Made by a program: the position numbers and the translations under genes
Origin: Pseudomonas sp. LS.1a
Lineage (GTDB): Bacteria > Pseudomonadota > Gammaproteobacteria > Pseudomonadales > Pseudomonadaceae
Length of the DNA: 64,000 nt
Assembly: GCF_022533585.1 (NCBI RefSeq)
Contig: NZ_CP092827.1
Coordinates: forward strand, 908,001 to 972,000
Direction: 5' to 3'
Part shown: positions 18,470-26,827 of the stretch, piece by piece
How positions within the stretch are numbered: position 1 is the first letter of the stretch
Layout of the letters: every line of letters starts with the position of its first letter
Notes under the pieces: model-generated
What the model saw: only the letters and a program-made list of their open reading frames with translations
Told to the model about the DNA's origin: nothing
Database searches by the model: none

Positions 18470-19284
18470 CATCTCCAGTGGCTTCCAACGTGGCTATTCA
18501 TCTGCACGGGGCCGGGCTGCGCCATGGCCAGGTGCGTGCGCTTGACGCAGTGAGCCTGCGCATCGGTGAAGGCGAGCGCGTCGCCATCATCGGGCCTTCG
18601 GGGGCGGGCAAGTCCAGCTTGCTGCACCTGATGGCGACCGCCATCCAACCCAGCAGCGGGCGCCTGGAGCTGCTCGGCGAGCAGCCCTGGGCATTGTCTG
18701 CCAGGGCCCGCCAGCGCCTGCGTGCGCGGGTCGGCCTGGTGCACCAGGCGCCGCCTTTGCCGCCGCGCCAGCGGGTGGTGACGGCGGTGCTGGCCGGCCG
18801 CCTTGGGCAGTGGGGCATGCTGCGAGGCTTGCTCAACCTGCTGTACCCCAGCGATGTGCCGGGGGCGCGCCAGGTACTGGCCGAACTGGGCCTGGCCGAC
18901 AAACTGTTCGTGCAGTGCGGGCAATTGTCCGGTGGCCAGTTGCAGCGGGTGGGAATTGCCCGGGCGCTCTACCAGCGGCCGCAGGTGCTGTTGACCGACG
19001 AGCCGGTGTCGGCCATGGACCCGGTGCTGGCCGACCATAGCCTGGCCTTGCTCAACCGCCACGCCCAGGCCAATGGCGTGACCCTGGTGGCGAGCCTGCA
19101 TGCCGTGGACCTGGCGCTTGCGCACTTCCCGCGGGTAATTGGTATCCGCGAAGGGCAAGTGGTGTTCGACTGCCCGGCGCAAGCGGTGACCGAACAGTTG
19201 CTGGATGCGCTGTACGCCAACGAACAACTGGCTTCACCGCCAAGCCAGGGGCCGACCCTGACCGTGCAGATTCCGCGATGCTGA
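18466..19284 (+). CDS. PhnC-type ABC transporter ATP-binding protein
   Basis: A 272-residue ATPase with Walker A (GPSGAGKSS), signature (LSGGQLQR), Walker B (VLLTDEPVSAMDP) and the switch His (ASLHAVDLA). It starts at GTG 18466, overlapping the binding protein stop as GTGA, and overlaps the first permease by 7 bp. It powers the import system encoded by the neighbouring genes. Confidence 0.88.
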   Translation: MTSPVASNVAIHLHGAGLRHGQVRALDAVSLRIGEGERVAIIGPSGAGKSSLLHLMATAIQPSSGRLELLGEQPWALSARARQRLRARVGLVHQAPPLPPRQRVVTAVLAGRLGQWGMLRGLLNLLYPSDVPGARQVLAELGLADKLFVQCGQLSGGQLQRVGIARALYQRPQVLLTDEPVSAMDPVLADHSLALLNRHAQANGVTLVASLHAVDLALAHFPRVIGIREGQVVFDCPAQAVTEQLLDALYANEQLASPPSQGPTLTVQIPRC

Positions 19285-20105
19285 AGCTTGATGCCCGCGA
19301 CCCGGCGCTGCTGCCGCGGTTGCTGCTGACCCTGCTGGCGGTGGCAGTGCTGTGGCCTGGCGTCCGGTTGAGCGAACTGAACCCCGGGGTACTGCTGCAG
19401 GCGCAGAACCGCCAGCAGATCGCCAGTTTCACCAGTGCCTTCTGGCCGCCAGCACACGATGCCGACTTCCTTTCGCTGCTGTATGACGCCACCTTGCAGA
19501 CCCTGGCCGTGGCCACGGCCGGCATGGCGTTGGCGTTGCTGCTGGCGGTTCCTGCCGGCCTGCTGGCCAGCCGTGCCCTGTCGTTGCGCGCCGCCTCCCA
19601 TGGTGGTCGCGCAGGGTTGTGGTCGCGCCTGCTGCGCCTGCCGGTGCGCTGGTTGCTGATTTTCCTGCGCAGTGTGCCGGAAATCGTCTGGGCGTTGCTG
19701 TTCGTGCGGGCCGTGGGGCTGGGGCCGACGGCGGGCGTGCTGGCCATCGCCATCACCTACAGCGGCATGCTCGGCAAGGTCTATGCCGAGATCTTCGAGT
19801 CGGTCGACCAGCGCCCGGCCCATGCCTTGCTGCAGGCGGGTAGTGGCCGCCTGGCTGCGTTTCTCTACGGCATCCTGCCCAGTGCGGTGTCCGAGGTGGT
19901 GTCCTACACCGTGTACCGCTGGGAGTGCGCAGTACGCGCCTCGGTGGTGATGGGCTTTGTCGGTGCTGGCGGGCTGGGGCAGCAGATCGACCTGTCGATG
20001 CGCATGTTCGCGGGTGCGGAAGTGGCGAGCATGCTGCTGACGTTCCTGGTCCTGGTGATGCTGGCCGACCTGCTCAGCCGCTTCCTGCGCTGGAGGCTGG
20101 CATGA
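19278..20105 (+). CDS. PhnE-type ABC transporter permease 1
   Basis: A 275-residue inner membrane permease with about six helices and the coupling motif EIFESVDQRPAHALLQAGS before the C-terminal helices. The GFVGAGGLGQQIDLSM stretch is typical of PhnE. It overlaps the genes on both sides by 4-7 bp and would pair with the second permease as a heterodimer. Confidence 0.85.
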   Translation: MLKLDARDPALLPRLLLTLLAVAVLWPGVRLSELNPGVLLQAQNRQQIASFTSAFWPPAHDADFLSLLYDATLQTLAVATAGMALALLLAVPAGLLASRALSLRAASHGGRAGLWSRLLRLPVRWLLIFLRSVPEIVWALLFVRAVGLGPTAGVLAIAITYSGMLGKVYAEIFESVDQRPAHALLQAGSGRLAAFLYGILPSAVSEVVSYTVYRWECAVRASVVMGFVGAGGLGQQIDLSMRMFAGAEVASMLLTFLVLVMLADLLSRFLRWRLA

Positions 20106-20869
20106 ACCGGGTGATCAACTTGCTGGTGCTAGGCGCCATCGTTGCTGCTGTGATGGCCTCGTTCGCCTACCTGGAGCTGGACTTGCAGGCGCTGGTCGGC
20201 AACGGCGGGCCGGGGCAGATGGGGGAATATGCCGGGCGTTTCCTGCACCCGGACCTGTCTGCCGGGCACCTGCGCGCGGTTGCGCACGGGGCGCTGGAAA
20301 CCTTGGCCATGTCAGGCCTGGGCACCCTGTTGGCCATGGTGTTGGGCATGCTGTTGGCGCTGCCGGCTGCTGGCCGGTTCGGTTGGCCGTTGCAGGCCTG
20401 CGCGCGGCTGCTGCTGAATGCCCTGCGGGCCATCCCGGAACTGGTGTGGGCCGCGCTGACGGTGCTGGCAGCCGGGCTTGGGCCGAATGCCGGTACCCTG
20501 GCCTTGGCGCTGCATACCGCTGGCGTGCTGGGGCGGTTGTTTGCCGAAGCGCTGGAGAACGCACCGCCGGAGCCGGCGGCGGCCATCCGCTTGCAGGGCG
20601 GCAGCCAGGTAGCGGCATTCTTCTTTGGCACCTTGCCCAATCTGTGGCCGCAGCTGTTGGCTTACAGCCTGTATCGCTGGGAGAACAACATCCGCATGGC
20701 CAGCGTGCTGGGGTTTGTCGGGGCTGGCGGGTTGGGGCAGATGCTGTACACCACCTTGAGCCTGTTCCAGGAGGCCCAGGCCAGCACGGTGATCATGGGG
20801 ATGCTGGTGCTGGTGTTGTTGGTGGATGCATTGAGTGATGTGTTGCGCCAGCGCTATGTGCGGGCCTGA
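20102..20869 (+). CDS. PhnE-type ABC transporter permease 2
   Basis: A 255-residue permease, paralogous to the preceding one: FAEALENAPPEPAAAIRLQG coupling loop and GFVGAGGLGQMLYTTLSLFQ. I start at ATG 20102, overlapping the previous stop as ATGA, although the frame is open further upstream. Its stop codon lies inside the arm of a terminator-like hairpin shared with the convergent bestrophin gene. Confidence 0.85.
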   Translation: MNRVINLLVLGAIVAAVMASFAYLELDLQALVGNGGPGQMGEYAGRFLHPDLSAGHLRAVAHGALETLAMSGLGTLLAMVLGMLLALPAAGRFGWPLQACARLLLNALRAIPELVWAALTVLAAGLGPNAGTLALALHTAGVLGRLFAEALENAPPEPAAAIRLQGGSQVAAFFFGTLPNLWPQLLAYSLYRWENNIRMASVLGFVGAGGLGQMLYTTLSLFQEAQASTVIMGMLVLVLLVDALSDVLRQRYVRA

Positions 20870-20910
20870 TCGATAGCCGGGGCCGCAACGCAGCCCCAAA
20901 ATCGATCAGG
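20865..20910. terminator. Bidirectional hairpin at the convergent gene ends
   Basis: CCTGATCGAT (20865-20874) pairs perfectly with ATCGATCAGG (20901-20910), with an inner GGGGC/GCCCC. The stop codons of the second permease (20867-20869) and of the bestrophin gene (20906-20908, minus strand) both lie in the outer stem. There is no long T-run, so termination strength is uncertain. Confidence 0.6.
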
Positions 20911-21799
20911 CACCACCAACTTCGGCACACTGCGCCTCCCGCTGCATCGACTCCAGGTTCCGCTCGATCGTCTCGCAAATGCTGTCCATCTGGATCTGGT
21001 GCTCACTGAACCTGAACGGGCTCTGCAAATCTGTCCCGATCCGCTCGATGGCCAGCAGCATGAAGCCCACCACCGTCGAAGCCAGCGGCGTGAACCAGCC
21101 CAGCGACTCCACCAGCCCCACCGGCACGATCAGGCAGAACAGGGTGATGAACAGCCGCGGAAAGTACACATAAGGGTAGGGCAGCGGCGTATTGGCGATC
21201 CGCTCCATGCCACCCTGGGCATTGGACAGGTCTACCAGCGTCGATTCCAGCCTTGCCAGGCGAATGCTGTCCAGCCGCCCGGCCTGGTACTCCCGCGCCA
21301 GCAACGCCGCCGAACCACTCAGAATGTCGTTGGCGAAGTTGTTCGAGCGGTTGCGCCGCTCGAATTCCGCCGGCGGAATGAACGCCATCAGTTCATCCGG
21401 GCAGCGCTCACCCTTCAAGTGCGCCGCCAGGCAGTTCACATAGGCGATATGCCGGCGCAACAGGGTAGCCTTGACCGGGTTGAGGCCATCATCCGGGTTA
21501 TCGATCAGGGTCAGTGCCTGCCGCGCGAAGCTGCGCGAACTGTTGACCAGCGCCCCCCACAAGGTGCGCGCCTCCCACCAGCGGTTGTAGGCGCTGCTGT
21601 TGCGAAAGCTCACCAGCACCACCAGCGCCGAGCCCAGCAAGGTCAACGGGATCAGCGGCAGGGTGAACTTGCTGTTGAAGAACAGCATGAAATCGATGGT
21701 GACCAGCACATCCCAGATCAGCAGCCAGAACAGCGACCAGCCGATGTAGCCGATGGTTTTCACGGCCAGGCGGTACTTGCGGACAATGATGCCTTTCAC
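20906..21799 (-). CDS. Bestrophin-like (UPF0187) membrane protein
   Basis: A 297-residue protein with four or so helices and the bestrophin-family pattern: SFRNSSAYNRWWEAR after the second helix and IERIGTDLQSPF near the C-terminus. Bacterial bestrophin homologues form pentameric ion channels; selectivity here is unknown. It is a single gene, convergent with the PhnD-type operon. Confidence 0.85.
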   Translation of the reverse strand: MKGIIVRKYRLAVKTIGYIGWSLFWLLIWDVLVTIDFMLFFNSKFTLPLIPLTLLGSALVVLVSFRNSSAYNRWWEARTLWGALVNSSRSFARQALTLIDNPDDGLNPVKATLLRRHIAYVNCLAAHLKGERCPDELMAFIPPAEFERRNRSNNFANDILSGSAALLAREYQAGRLDSIRLARLESTLVDLSNAQGGMERIANTPLPYPYVYFPRLFITLFCLIVPVGLVESLGWFTPLASTVVGFMLLAIERIGTDLQSPFRFSEHQIQMDSICETIERNLESMQREAQCAEVGGA

Positions 21800-21922
21800 G
21801 CGGGCTACCTCGAAAATTGGCAGATGCAGGATCCGACGTCGAGGCAGGGCGAAGGTTCGGTGTGTGATTGTTGCAAGGGATTTTGGATCTTCTCGCCCAG
21901 CCCCATGCAGTGCCTCGCTGAC

Positions 21923-22411
21923 TCAGCCGGGTTGGATCAACACCTGTTTCATCTGCACCAATGCCACCCGCGAGCCATCCCACGCTTGCCGTTCCTCGAT
22001 GCCGAACGGCACGAAGCCCAGCTGTGGATAAAGCAGCAGGCCCGCTGTGTTGTGGTTGAAGCACGACACCCATACCTCCCGCGCTGCGAACTGTTGGCGG
22101 GCCAGTTCGATCATGGCAGTGACCAGGTAGCGCGCTACGCCCTGGCCGCGTGCGGCCTGGGCCACGACCACGTTGCCCAGGGCGCACACGCCGCCGTGTT
22201 CGGCCTTGTAGAAGTTGGCGAATGCCAGCACCGTGCCGTTGCCTTCCACCACCGTGGAGCCGCTGCGCTGGGCGATGGCATCGTTCAGCTGGGCGGGGGA
22301 GAGCGGGTAGCTGGCTTTGGGGAACATGTAGAACAGTTCGGCCGGGCTTTGCGGGAAGCTGCAGATTCCAGGGATATCGTCGGGCCGTACGGGGCGGTGG
22401 GTCAGGTGCAT
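21923..22411 (-). CDS. GNAT N-acetyltransferase
   Basis: A 162-residue acetyltransferase. NVVVAQAARGQGVARYLV carries the acetyl-CoA loop (ARGQGVA), and VSCFNHNTAGLLLYPQLGF the C-terminal motif. Substrate unknown. It lies 123 bp from the bestrophin gene on the same strand. Confidence 0.82.
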   Translation of the reverse strand: MHLTHRPVRPDDIPGICSFPQSPAELFYMFPKASYPLSPAQLNDAIAQRSGSTVVEGNGTVLAFANFYKAEHGGVCALGNVVVAQAARGQGVARYLVTAMIELARQQFAAREVWVSCFNHNTAGLLLYPQLGFVPFGIEERQAWDGSRVALVQMKQVLIQPG

Positions 22412-22434
22412 GGCAAGTCCTTGTGTGCTGCTGG

Positions 22435-22515
22435 TCGGGCCACTTCGCGGGCAAGCCCGCTCCCCACAAGGGGCGGGGCAGTATCGGTGTGGGCGGGCGT
22501 GCCCGCGAAGTCATA
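22435..22515. repeat. Degenerate REP pair
   Basis: CTTCGCGGGCAAGCCCGCTC on the left and its diverged reverse partner (GGGCGGGCGTGCCCGCGAAG) on the right, about 30 bp apart. It marks the left edge of the accessory block. Confidence 0.65.
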
Positions 22516-22546
22516 TTCTGCCCCGCCACGGGTCAATGCTCACTAT

Positions 22547-23656
22547 TTATGAAACCACTTCCCCCTTGGTCGGGGTCGCGTTTCGCATCAGCTCTTTGCG
22601 CAATTTACCGGGGGACATGCCGAAGAGGTTCTGGAAATGCCGAATGAAATGGGGAGCATCGGCAAAACCGCATTCGAAAGCGATTTCTCCGATATGTCGA
22701 TCCGAGCTGATGAGCAGCCAGCGGCCAAACCTGAGTCGAACCTGGCGATAGAACTGGGCCGGGGTGCTACTGGTTTCGGCGACAAACAGCCGCTCCAGTT
22801 GCCGTTTACTGGTACCGACAAGGTTCGCGATCGCATCGATATCCAAAGGCTCGGTCATGTGCTTTTCCATCAGCATCACGGCTTCATGCAGGCGCCTGTT
22901 CGAAGAGCTGGCGTAGCCAAGTGCCTTGCGCCGATCGACGAAACTGCCAGAGCTGCTTTTCGCGACGGTCATCTGGTGCACGACCTTGCCGGCGCGATCC
23001 GGGCCGCAATGCATCCCGATAAGATGGATGGCCAACTCAATCACCGAGATGCCACCTGCGCAGGTGATCCGATCCTTGTCGATCAGGAAGTCACTGTTGC
23101 TGACAAAGCGCAATCGCGGGAACAGGCGTTTCCAGTCATCGCAATGGTAGGCATGCACGCAGGCAGTACGCCCCTCCATCAGGCCATGTCGCGCGAGCAC
23201 GAAGCTGCCTGTGCATAGGCCGATCAATGGAACGTCAGCGGCGGCTGCCTGATGCAGGAATGCCGGATAAGTCTTCGGCGCTGCCTCCAGGTAATCCAGT
23301 AGCCCGCCAATCACCACGATGTAATCAAATTGATGAGGGTCGGTGAGTTCACTGTCGATGGGTACATCAAGCCCGCAACTGGAAATGACTCTTTGCCCGG
23401 GGGTACCGAGGACTTTCCATTGGCATCGTATCGGGCGGCTCTGATCGCCCGTATCGGCAGCATGTCGCAACGCATCGGTCAGCCCCGAGAGTGACAGCAA
23501 GGGGAAGCGCGGCCATAGCACGATACCTATGGACAACTCAGTGGCGCCGCGTCGGCTTGGCGGATGTCGTGCCTGACCCTGGTCAAGCGCTTCCACGAGG
23601 CTTGCGCTGGAGGCGTTGGGCAGTGCATCTCCGAAATGTCGCAAATATTCAATCAT
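22547..23656 (-). CDS. GlxA-type AraC family regulator
   Basis: A 369-residue regulator. The N-terminal part (residues about 40-200) is a DJ-1/PfpI-like domain with GLCTGSFVLARHGLM at the nucleophile-elbow position. The C-terminal 100 residues are an AraC double HTH (IANLVGTSKRQLERLF and HIGEIAFECGFADAPHFIRHFQ). GlxA-type regulators often control amino-acid or quaternary amine catabolism. It is divergent from the ABC importer, 98 bp away, and is its likely regulator. The region between shows no clear operator. Confidence 0.88.
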   Translation of the reverse strand: MIEYLRHFGDALPNASSASLVEALDQGQARHPPSRRGATELSIGIVLWPRFPLLSLSGLTDALRHAADTGDQSRPIRCQWKVLGTPGQRVISSCGLDVPIDSELTDPHQFDYIVVIGGLLDYLEAAPKTYPAFLHQAAAADVPLIGLCTGSFVLARHGLMEGRTACVHAYHCDDWKRLFPRLRFVSNSDFLIDKDRITCAGGISVIELAIHLIGMHCGPDRAGKVVHQMTVAKSSSGSFVDRRKALGYASSSNRRLHEAVMLMEKHMTEPLDIDAIANLVGTSKRQLERLFVAETSSTPAQFYRQVRLRFGRWLLISSDRHIGEIAFECGFADAPHFIRHFQNLFGMSPGKLRKELMRNATPTKGEVVS

Positions 23657-23754
23657 TCCTGCAAACCATCCAACAAGTTATGCCGCTGATCACCATACGA
23701 TGAGCGCCTGCCCAACACCATGCTGTTCATAGAAAAACAATCAGGGAGCACGTG

Positions 23755-24627
23755 ATGAAGAAGCCCAACGTTCAACGGTTTGCCGGTATCTATGCGGGTT
23801 TGCTGGTATCCATGCTGGCTTCGCTACCGGCATTCGCACTGGAAACGGTAGAGCCGGGAAGCCTGACCGTCGCGTTCACCGGGGACATGCCGGGGACCGG
23901 TTATCAGGACAGCCGGATGGTCGGCTACGATGGTGAAATCCTTCAACAAATCGCTGAGAAGCTGGGTTTGAAGGTCAAGCCGGCCTTGATGGACTGGGCC
24001 AGCACCATTGCCTCGGTACAAGCCAATCGCGTGGATGTCATGGCCGGCACCATGGGCTGGACCGAGCAGCGCGCGAAGATCATGACCGTGAGCGACCCGA
24101 TTCACTATTTCAAGAACGGCATCACCCAGACCGACAAGACCAACTGGAGCAGCCTCAAGGATTTGCAGGGCAAGAAGGTCGGCACTATCACGGGTTTCTC
24201 GTTCATTCCCGAGATGCGCAAGATCGAAGGCTTGCAAGTCGCGCTGTACGACACCTCCGATGCCGCAGTGCGCGATCTGCTCGCCGGGCGTATCGATGCA
24301 GTGATTGGCGATCCGCCGGTCATGCAATACGCCATTTTCCGCAATCAGCAATGGCACCTGCGTTTCAACGCCTTCACTGACAACGACCCTGATTTTCCGC
24401 TGCTGACGGGCCTGGGGCAGGTGGTGTACGGCTTCAATAAAGAGGCAAGCCCGCAGCTTGTGGCTGCCGTGAACGAGCAGATCCAGACCCTCTGGAAAAG
24501 CTGCGAAATGCGCAAGATCGGTGCCCGCTACGGCTTGTCCCAGGATGTCTGGTATGTGCCGGAAGGCAAGAACCTGAGGCTGAGTGTCGACCGCCCGGCG
24601 GACTGGCAACTGCCTGGTTGCAAGTAA
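23755..24627 (+). CDS. Amino-acid-type ABC binding protein (family 3)
   Basis: A 290-residue periplasmic protein with a signal peptide (ending in LPAFA). It has the family 3 pattern: LTVAFTGDMPGTG, MVGYDGEILQQIAEKLGL, and a lid with KKVGTITGFSFIPEM. The family binds polar amino acids or opines. AGGGAG precedes ATG 23755; GTG three bases upstream is in frame. First gene of an importer operon with an ATPase, two permeases and an amidase, so the ligand is probably an amide-bearing amino compound. Confidence 0.85.
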   Translation: MKKPNVQRFAGIYAGLLVSMLASLPAFALETVEPGSLTVAFTGDMPGTGYQDSRMVGYDGEILQQIAEKLGLKVKPALMDWASTIASVQANRVDVMAGTMGWTEQRAKIMTVSDPIHYFKNGITQTDKTNWSSLKDLQGKKVGTITGFSFIPEMRKIEGLQVALYDTSDAAVRDLLAGRIDAVIGDPPVMQYAIFRNQQWHLRFNAFTDNDPDFPLLTGLGQVVYGFNKEASPQLVAAVNEQIQTLWKSCEMRKIGARYGLSQDVWYVPEGKNLRLSVDRPADWQLPGCK

Positions 24628-24698
24628 GCGCTTGAGCGGATGAATCGGCCTTTGCCGGTTCCATCGCCGTACCTATAACAATAAAGAGGTTAACCAAG

Positions 24699-25487
24699 AT
24701 GTCGACCCCGTCCGAACCTGCGCTGCTGCGCGTGCATGACCTGCATAAAAGCTATGGTGAGCTGGAGGTGCTCAAGGGCATCAACCTGGAGTTGAAAGCC
24801 GGCGAAACCCTGTCGTTGATCGGCCCCAGCGGGTCGGGAAAGTCGACTTGCCTGCGTTGCATCAATTACCTGGAAAAACCCACCCGAGGCGATATCTGGC
24901 TGGGTGACGAGTTGATCGGGCAGGTCAAGGATGGCAAACGCATACGCCTGATGAGTGATCGGGAAATGGCCCCACAGCGACGCGAGATCGCCATGGTGTT
25001 CCAGCTTTTCTACCTCTGGCCACATCTGAATGTGCGCGACAACGTCGCGCTGGGGCCGATAAAGGCACAAGGCATGCCGCGCAAGCAGGCCTACGAGCTG
25101 GCTGATGCCATGCTGGAAAAGGTCCACCTGCGACACAAGGCCGAGGTCTATCCCGAGCAGTTGTCCGGCGGACAACAACAGCGGGTGGCTATCGCCCGCG
25201 CGTTGGCCCAGCAACCAAAAGTCATCCTGTTCGACGAGCCAACCTCGGCACTGGACCCCGAACTGGTGGGGGAAGTACTGGCCGTGATTCGTGAGCTGGC
25301 GCAAGAGGGCCGCACCATGATCATGGTCACCCATGAAGTGCGCTTCGCTCGGGATGTGGCGGATCGGGTGATCTTCATGGACGGCGGACACATTGTCGAG
25401 CAAGGGCCTTCGGCGCAGGTAATCGACAGCCCACGTCATGAGCGTACCCGCAGTTTTCTCGGGCGCATGGCCATGGAGGGCGCTTGA
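24699..25487 (+). CDS. Amino-acid-type ABC ATP-binding protein
   Basis: A 262-residue GlnQ/HisP-like ATPase: Walker A (GPSGSGKST), signature (LSGGQQQR), Walker B (VILFDEPTSALDPE) and switch His (VTHEVRFARDVADR). Its TGA shares a base with the ATG of the next permease. An insertion relative to GlnQ lies near GDELIGQVKDGKRIRLMSD, as seen in HisP. Confidence 0.9.
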   Translation: MSTPSEPALLRVHDLHKSYGELEVLKGINLELKAGETLSLIGPSGSGKSTCLRCINYLEKPTRGDIWLGDELIGQVKDGKRIRLMSDREMAPQRREIAMVFQLFYLWPHLNVRDNVALGPIKAQGMPRKQAYELADAMLEKVHLRHKAEVYPEQLSGGQQQRVAIARALAQQPKVILFDEPTSALDPELVGEVLAVIRELAQEGRTMIMVTHEVRFARDVADRVIFMDGGHIVEQGPSAQVIDSPRHERTRSFLGRMAMEGA

Positions 25488-26143
25488 TGGCGAACTTCGA
25501 GGTCTTTCTCGGGCTATTGCCCCTGTTGTTGAAAGGCGCGCTCACCGCCCTGGAAATCGCGCTGTGTACCTTGCTGCTGGCGAGTGCCGGTGGCGTGGTA
25601 CTGGCCGTGTTGCTGACGTTCAGCCGCTCACGGCTGCTGCATGGCGTGGTCGGCTGTTTCATTGAGTGGATGCGCAATGTTCCCGCGCTGGCGCATCTGT
25701 TCCTGATCTATTTTGGTCTCTCCTACCTTGGTATCAACTTGCCCGCGTGGCTGGCCGCCATCGTTGGCTTGAGTCTGGTAGGCAGTGCGGTGTTGGCCGA
25801 CATTTTCCGCAGTGGCTTGCAGTCGCTGCATGTCGGTCAGCATGAAGCCGGGTTGGCTGTCGGCCTGAGCCGGATGCAGATTCTGCGCTGCATTCTCTTG
25901 CCCCAGGCCCTGCGCCTGACGTTGCCAGCGTTCGCCAACTACGTCACGCAACTGATCAAGGACACCTCCATCGCCTCAGCCATTGCCGTGCCGGAGATCA
26001 TGTTCCTGGCGCGCAATCTGGTGACGTCCACCTTCCAGACGTCGCTGATCTACCTGGCAGTGATGTGCATCTACGCCGTGATGATTCTGCCGATCGGTGT
26101 GGGATTCATCAGGCTCGAACGTCATCTGGGGAGTGCGCGATGA
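25487..26143 (+). CDS. Amino-acid-type ABC permease 1
   Basis: A 218-residue HisM/GlnP-type permease with about five helices and the EAA-like loop SLHVGQHEAGLAVGLSRMQ. It starts at ATG 25487, overlapping the ATPase stop; its own stop overlaps the next permease as ATGA. Confidence 0.88.
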   Translation: MANFEVFLGLLPLLLKGALTALEIALCTLLLASAGGVVLAVLLTFSRSRLLHGVVGCFIEWMRNVPALAHLFLIYFGLSYLGINLPAWLAAIVGLSLVGSAVLADIFRSGLQSLHVGQHEAGLAVGLSRMQILRCILLPQALRLTLPAFANYVTQLIKDTSIASAIAVPEIMFLARNLVTSTFQTSLIYLAVMCIYAVMILPIGVGFIRLERHLGSAR

Positions 26144-26823
26144 TCAGTTTCTTTCAGCAATACCCGGAGTACTGGAGCGACTGGAGCGTCCGCCTGATGC
26201 TTGGTGCCCGGGTCACCGCCGAATTGTCCCTGTTAGGGTTCGCCCTGGCGGTCGTGCTGGGCGCGCTGCTGGTCTGGGCGATGCGAAGCCCGAGCGCGAT
26301 TCTGAGGCGGTTGGCAGCGTTCTTTATCCAGAGCATGCGTGCAGTACCGCTTCTGGCGTTGCTGCTGGCCCTGTATTTCGCGCTGCCCAGCCTGGGGTTG
26401 ACCTTGTCCGGCTATTGGGCCGGGGCCATCGGCCTGGGTTTGCAGGGGGCCGCGTACGTTGCGGAAATTCTGCGTGGCGGCCTGGATTCGTTGCATCGCG
26501 GCCAGCGCGAAGCGGCAATCGCGATCGGATTGACGCCGTTCAAAGCGTTTACCACCGTCATCCTGCCGCAAGTGTTTCGCGTCATTTTGCCGCCACTGCT
26601 CAACGCCTACGTGTCGATCCTCAAGGACAGCTCGTTGTGTGCCCTGATCGCCACCGACGAGTTGATGCTGGCAGCGCGGGCCATCGCTTCGGAAACCTTC
26701 CTGCCAATGCATGTCTTCCTGCTGGTAGGGCTGTTCTATTTCGTTATCGCCTTCCCTCTTTCAATGCTGTCGCGTGTGCTGGAAAAGCATGTTTCACGCG
26801 GACGCAAAACCGTGCGAGGTTGA
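26140..26823 (+). CDS. Amino-acid-type ABC permease 2
   Basis: A 227-residue permease with the loop SLHRGQREAAIAIGLTPFK. I use ATG 26140, overlapping the previous stop; the frame is open upstream but the overlap and length fit the family. The amidase starts four bases after its stop. Confidence 0.88.
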   Translation: MISFFQQYPEYWSDWSVRLMLGARVTAELSLLGFALAVVLGALLVWAMRSPSAILRRLAAFFIQSMRAVPLLALLLALYFALPSLGLTLSGYWAGAIGLGLQGAAYVAEILRGGLDSLHRGQREAAIAIGLTPFKAFTTVILPQVFRVILPPLLNAYVSILKDSSLCALIATDELMLAARAIASETFLPMHVFLLVGLFYFVIAFPLSMLSRVLEKHVSRGRKTVRG

Positions 26824-26827
26824 ACAT

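Noticed and set aside
21498..22529. A 343-codon minus-strand frame
   Set aside because: It crosses two clear genes in another frame and a REP pair.
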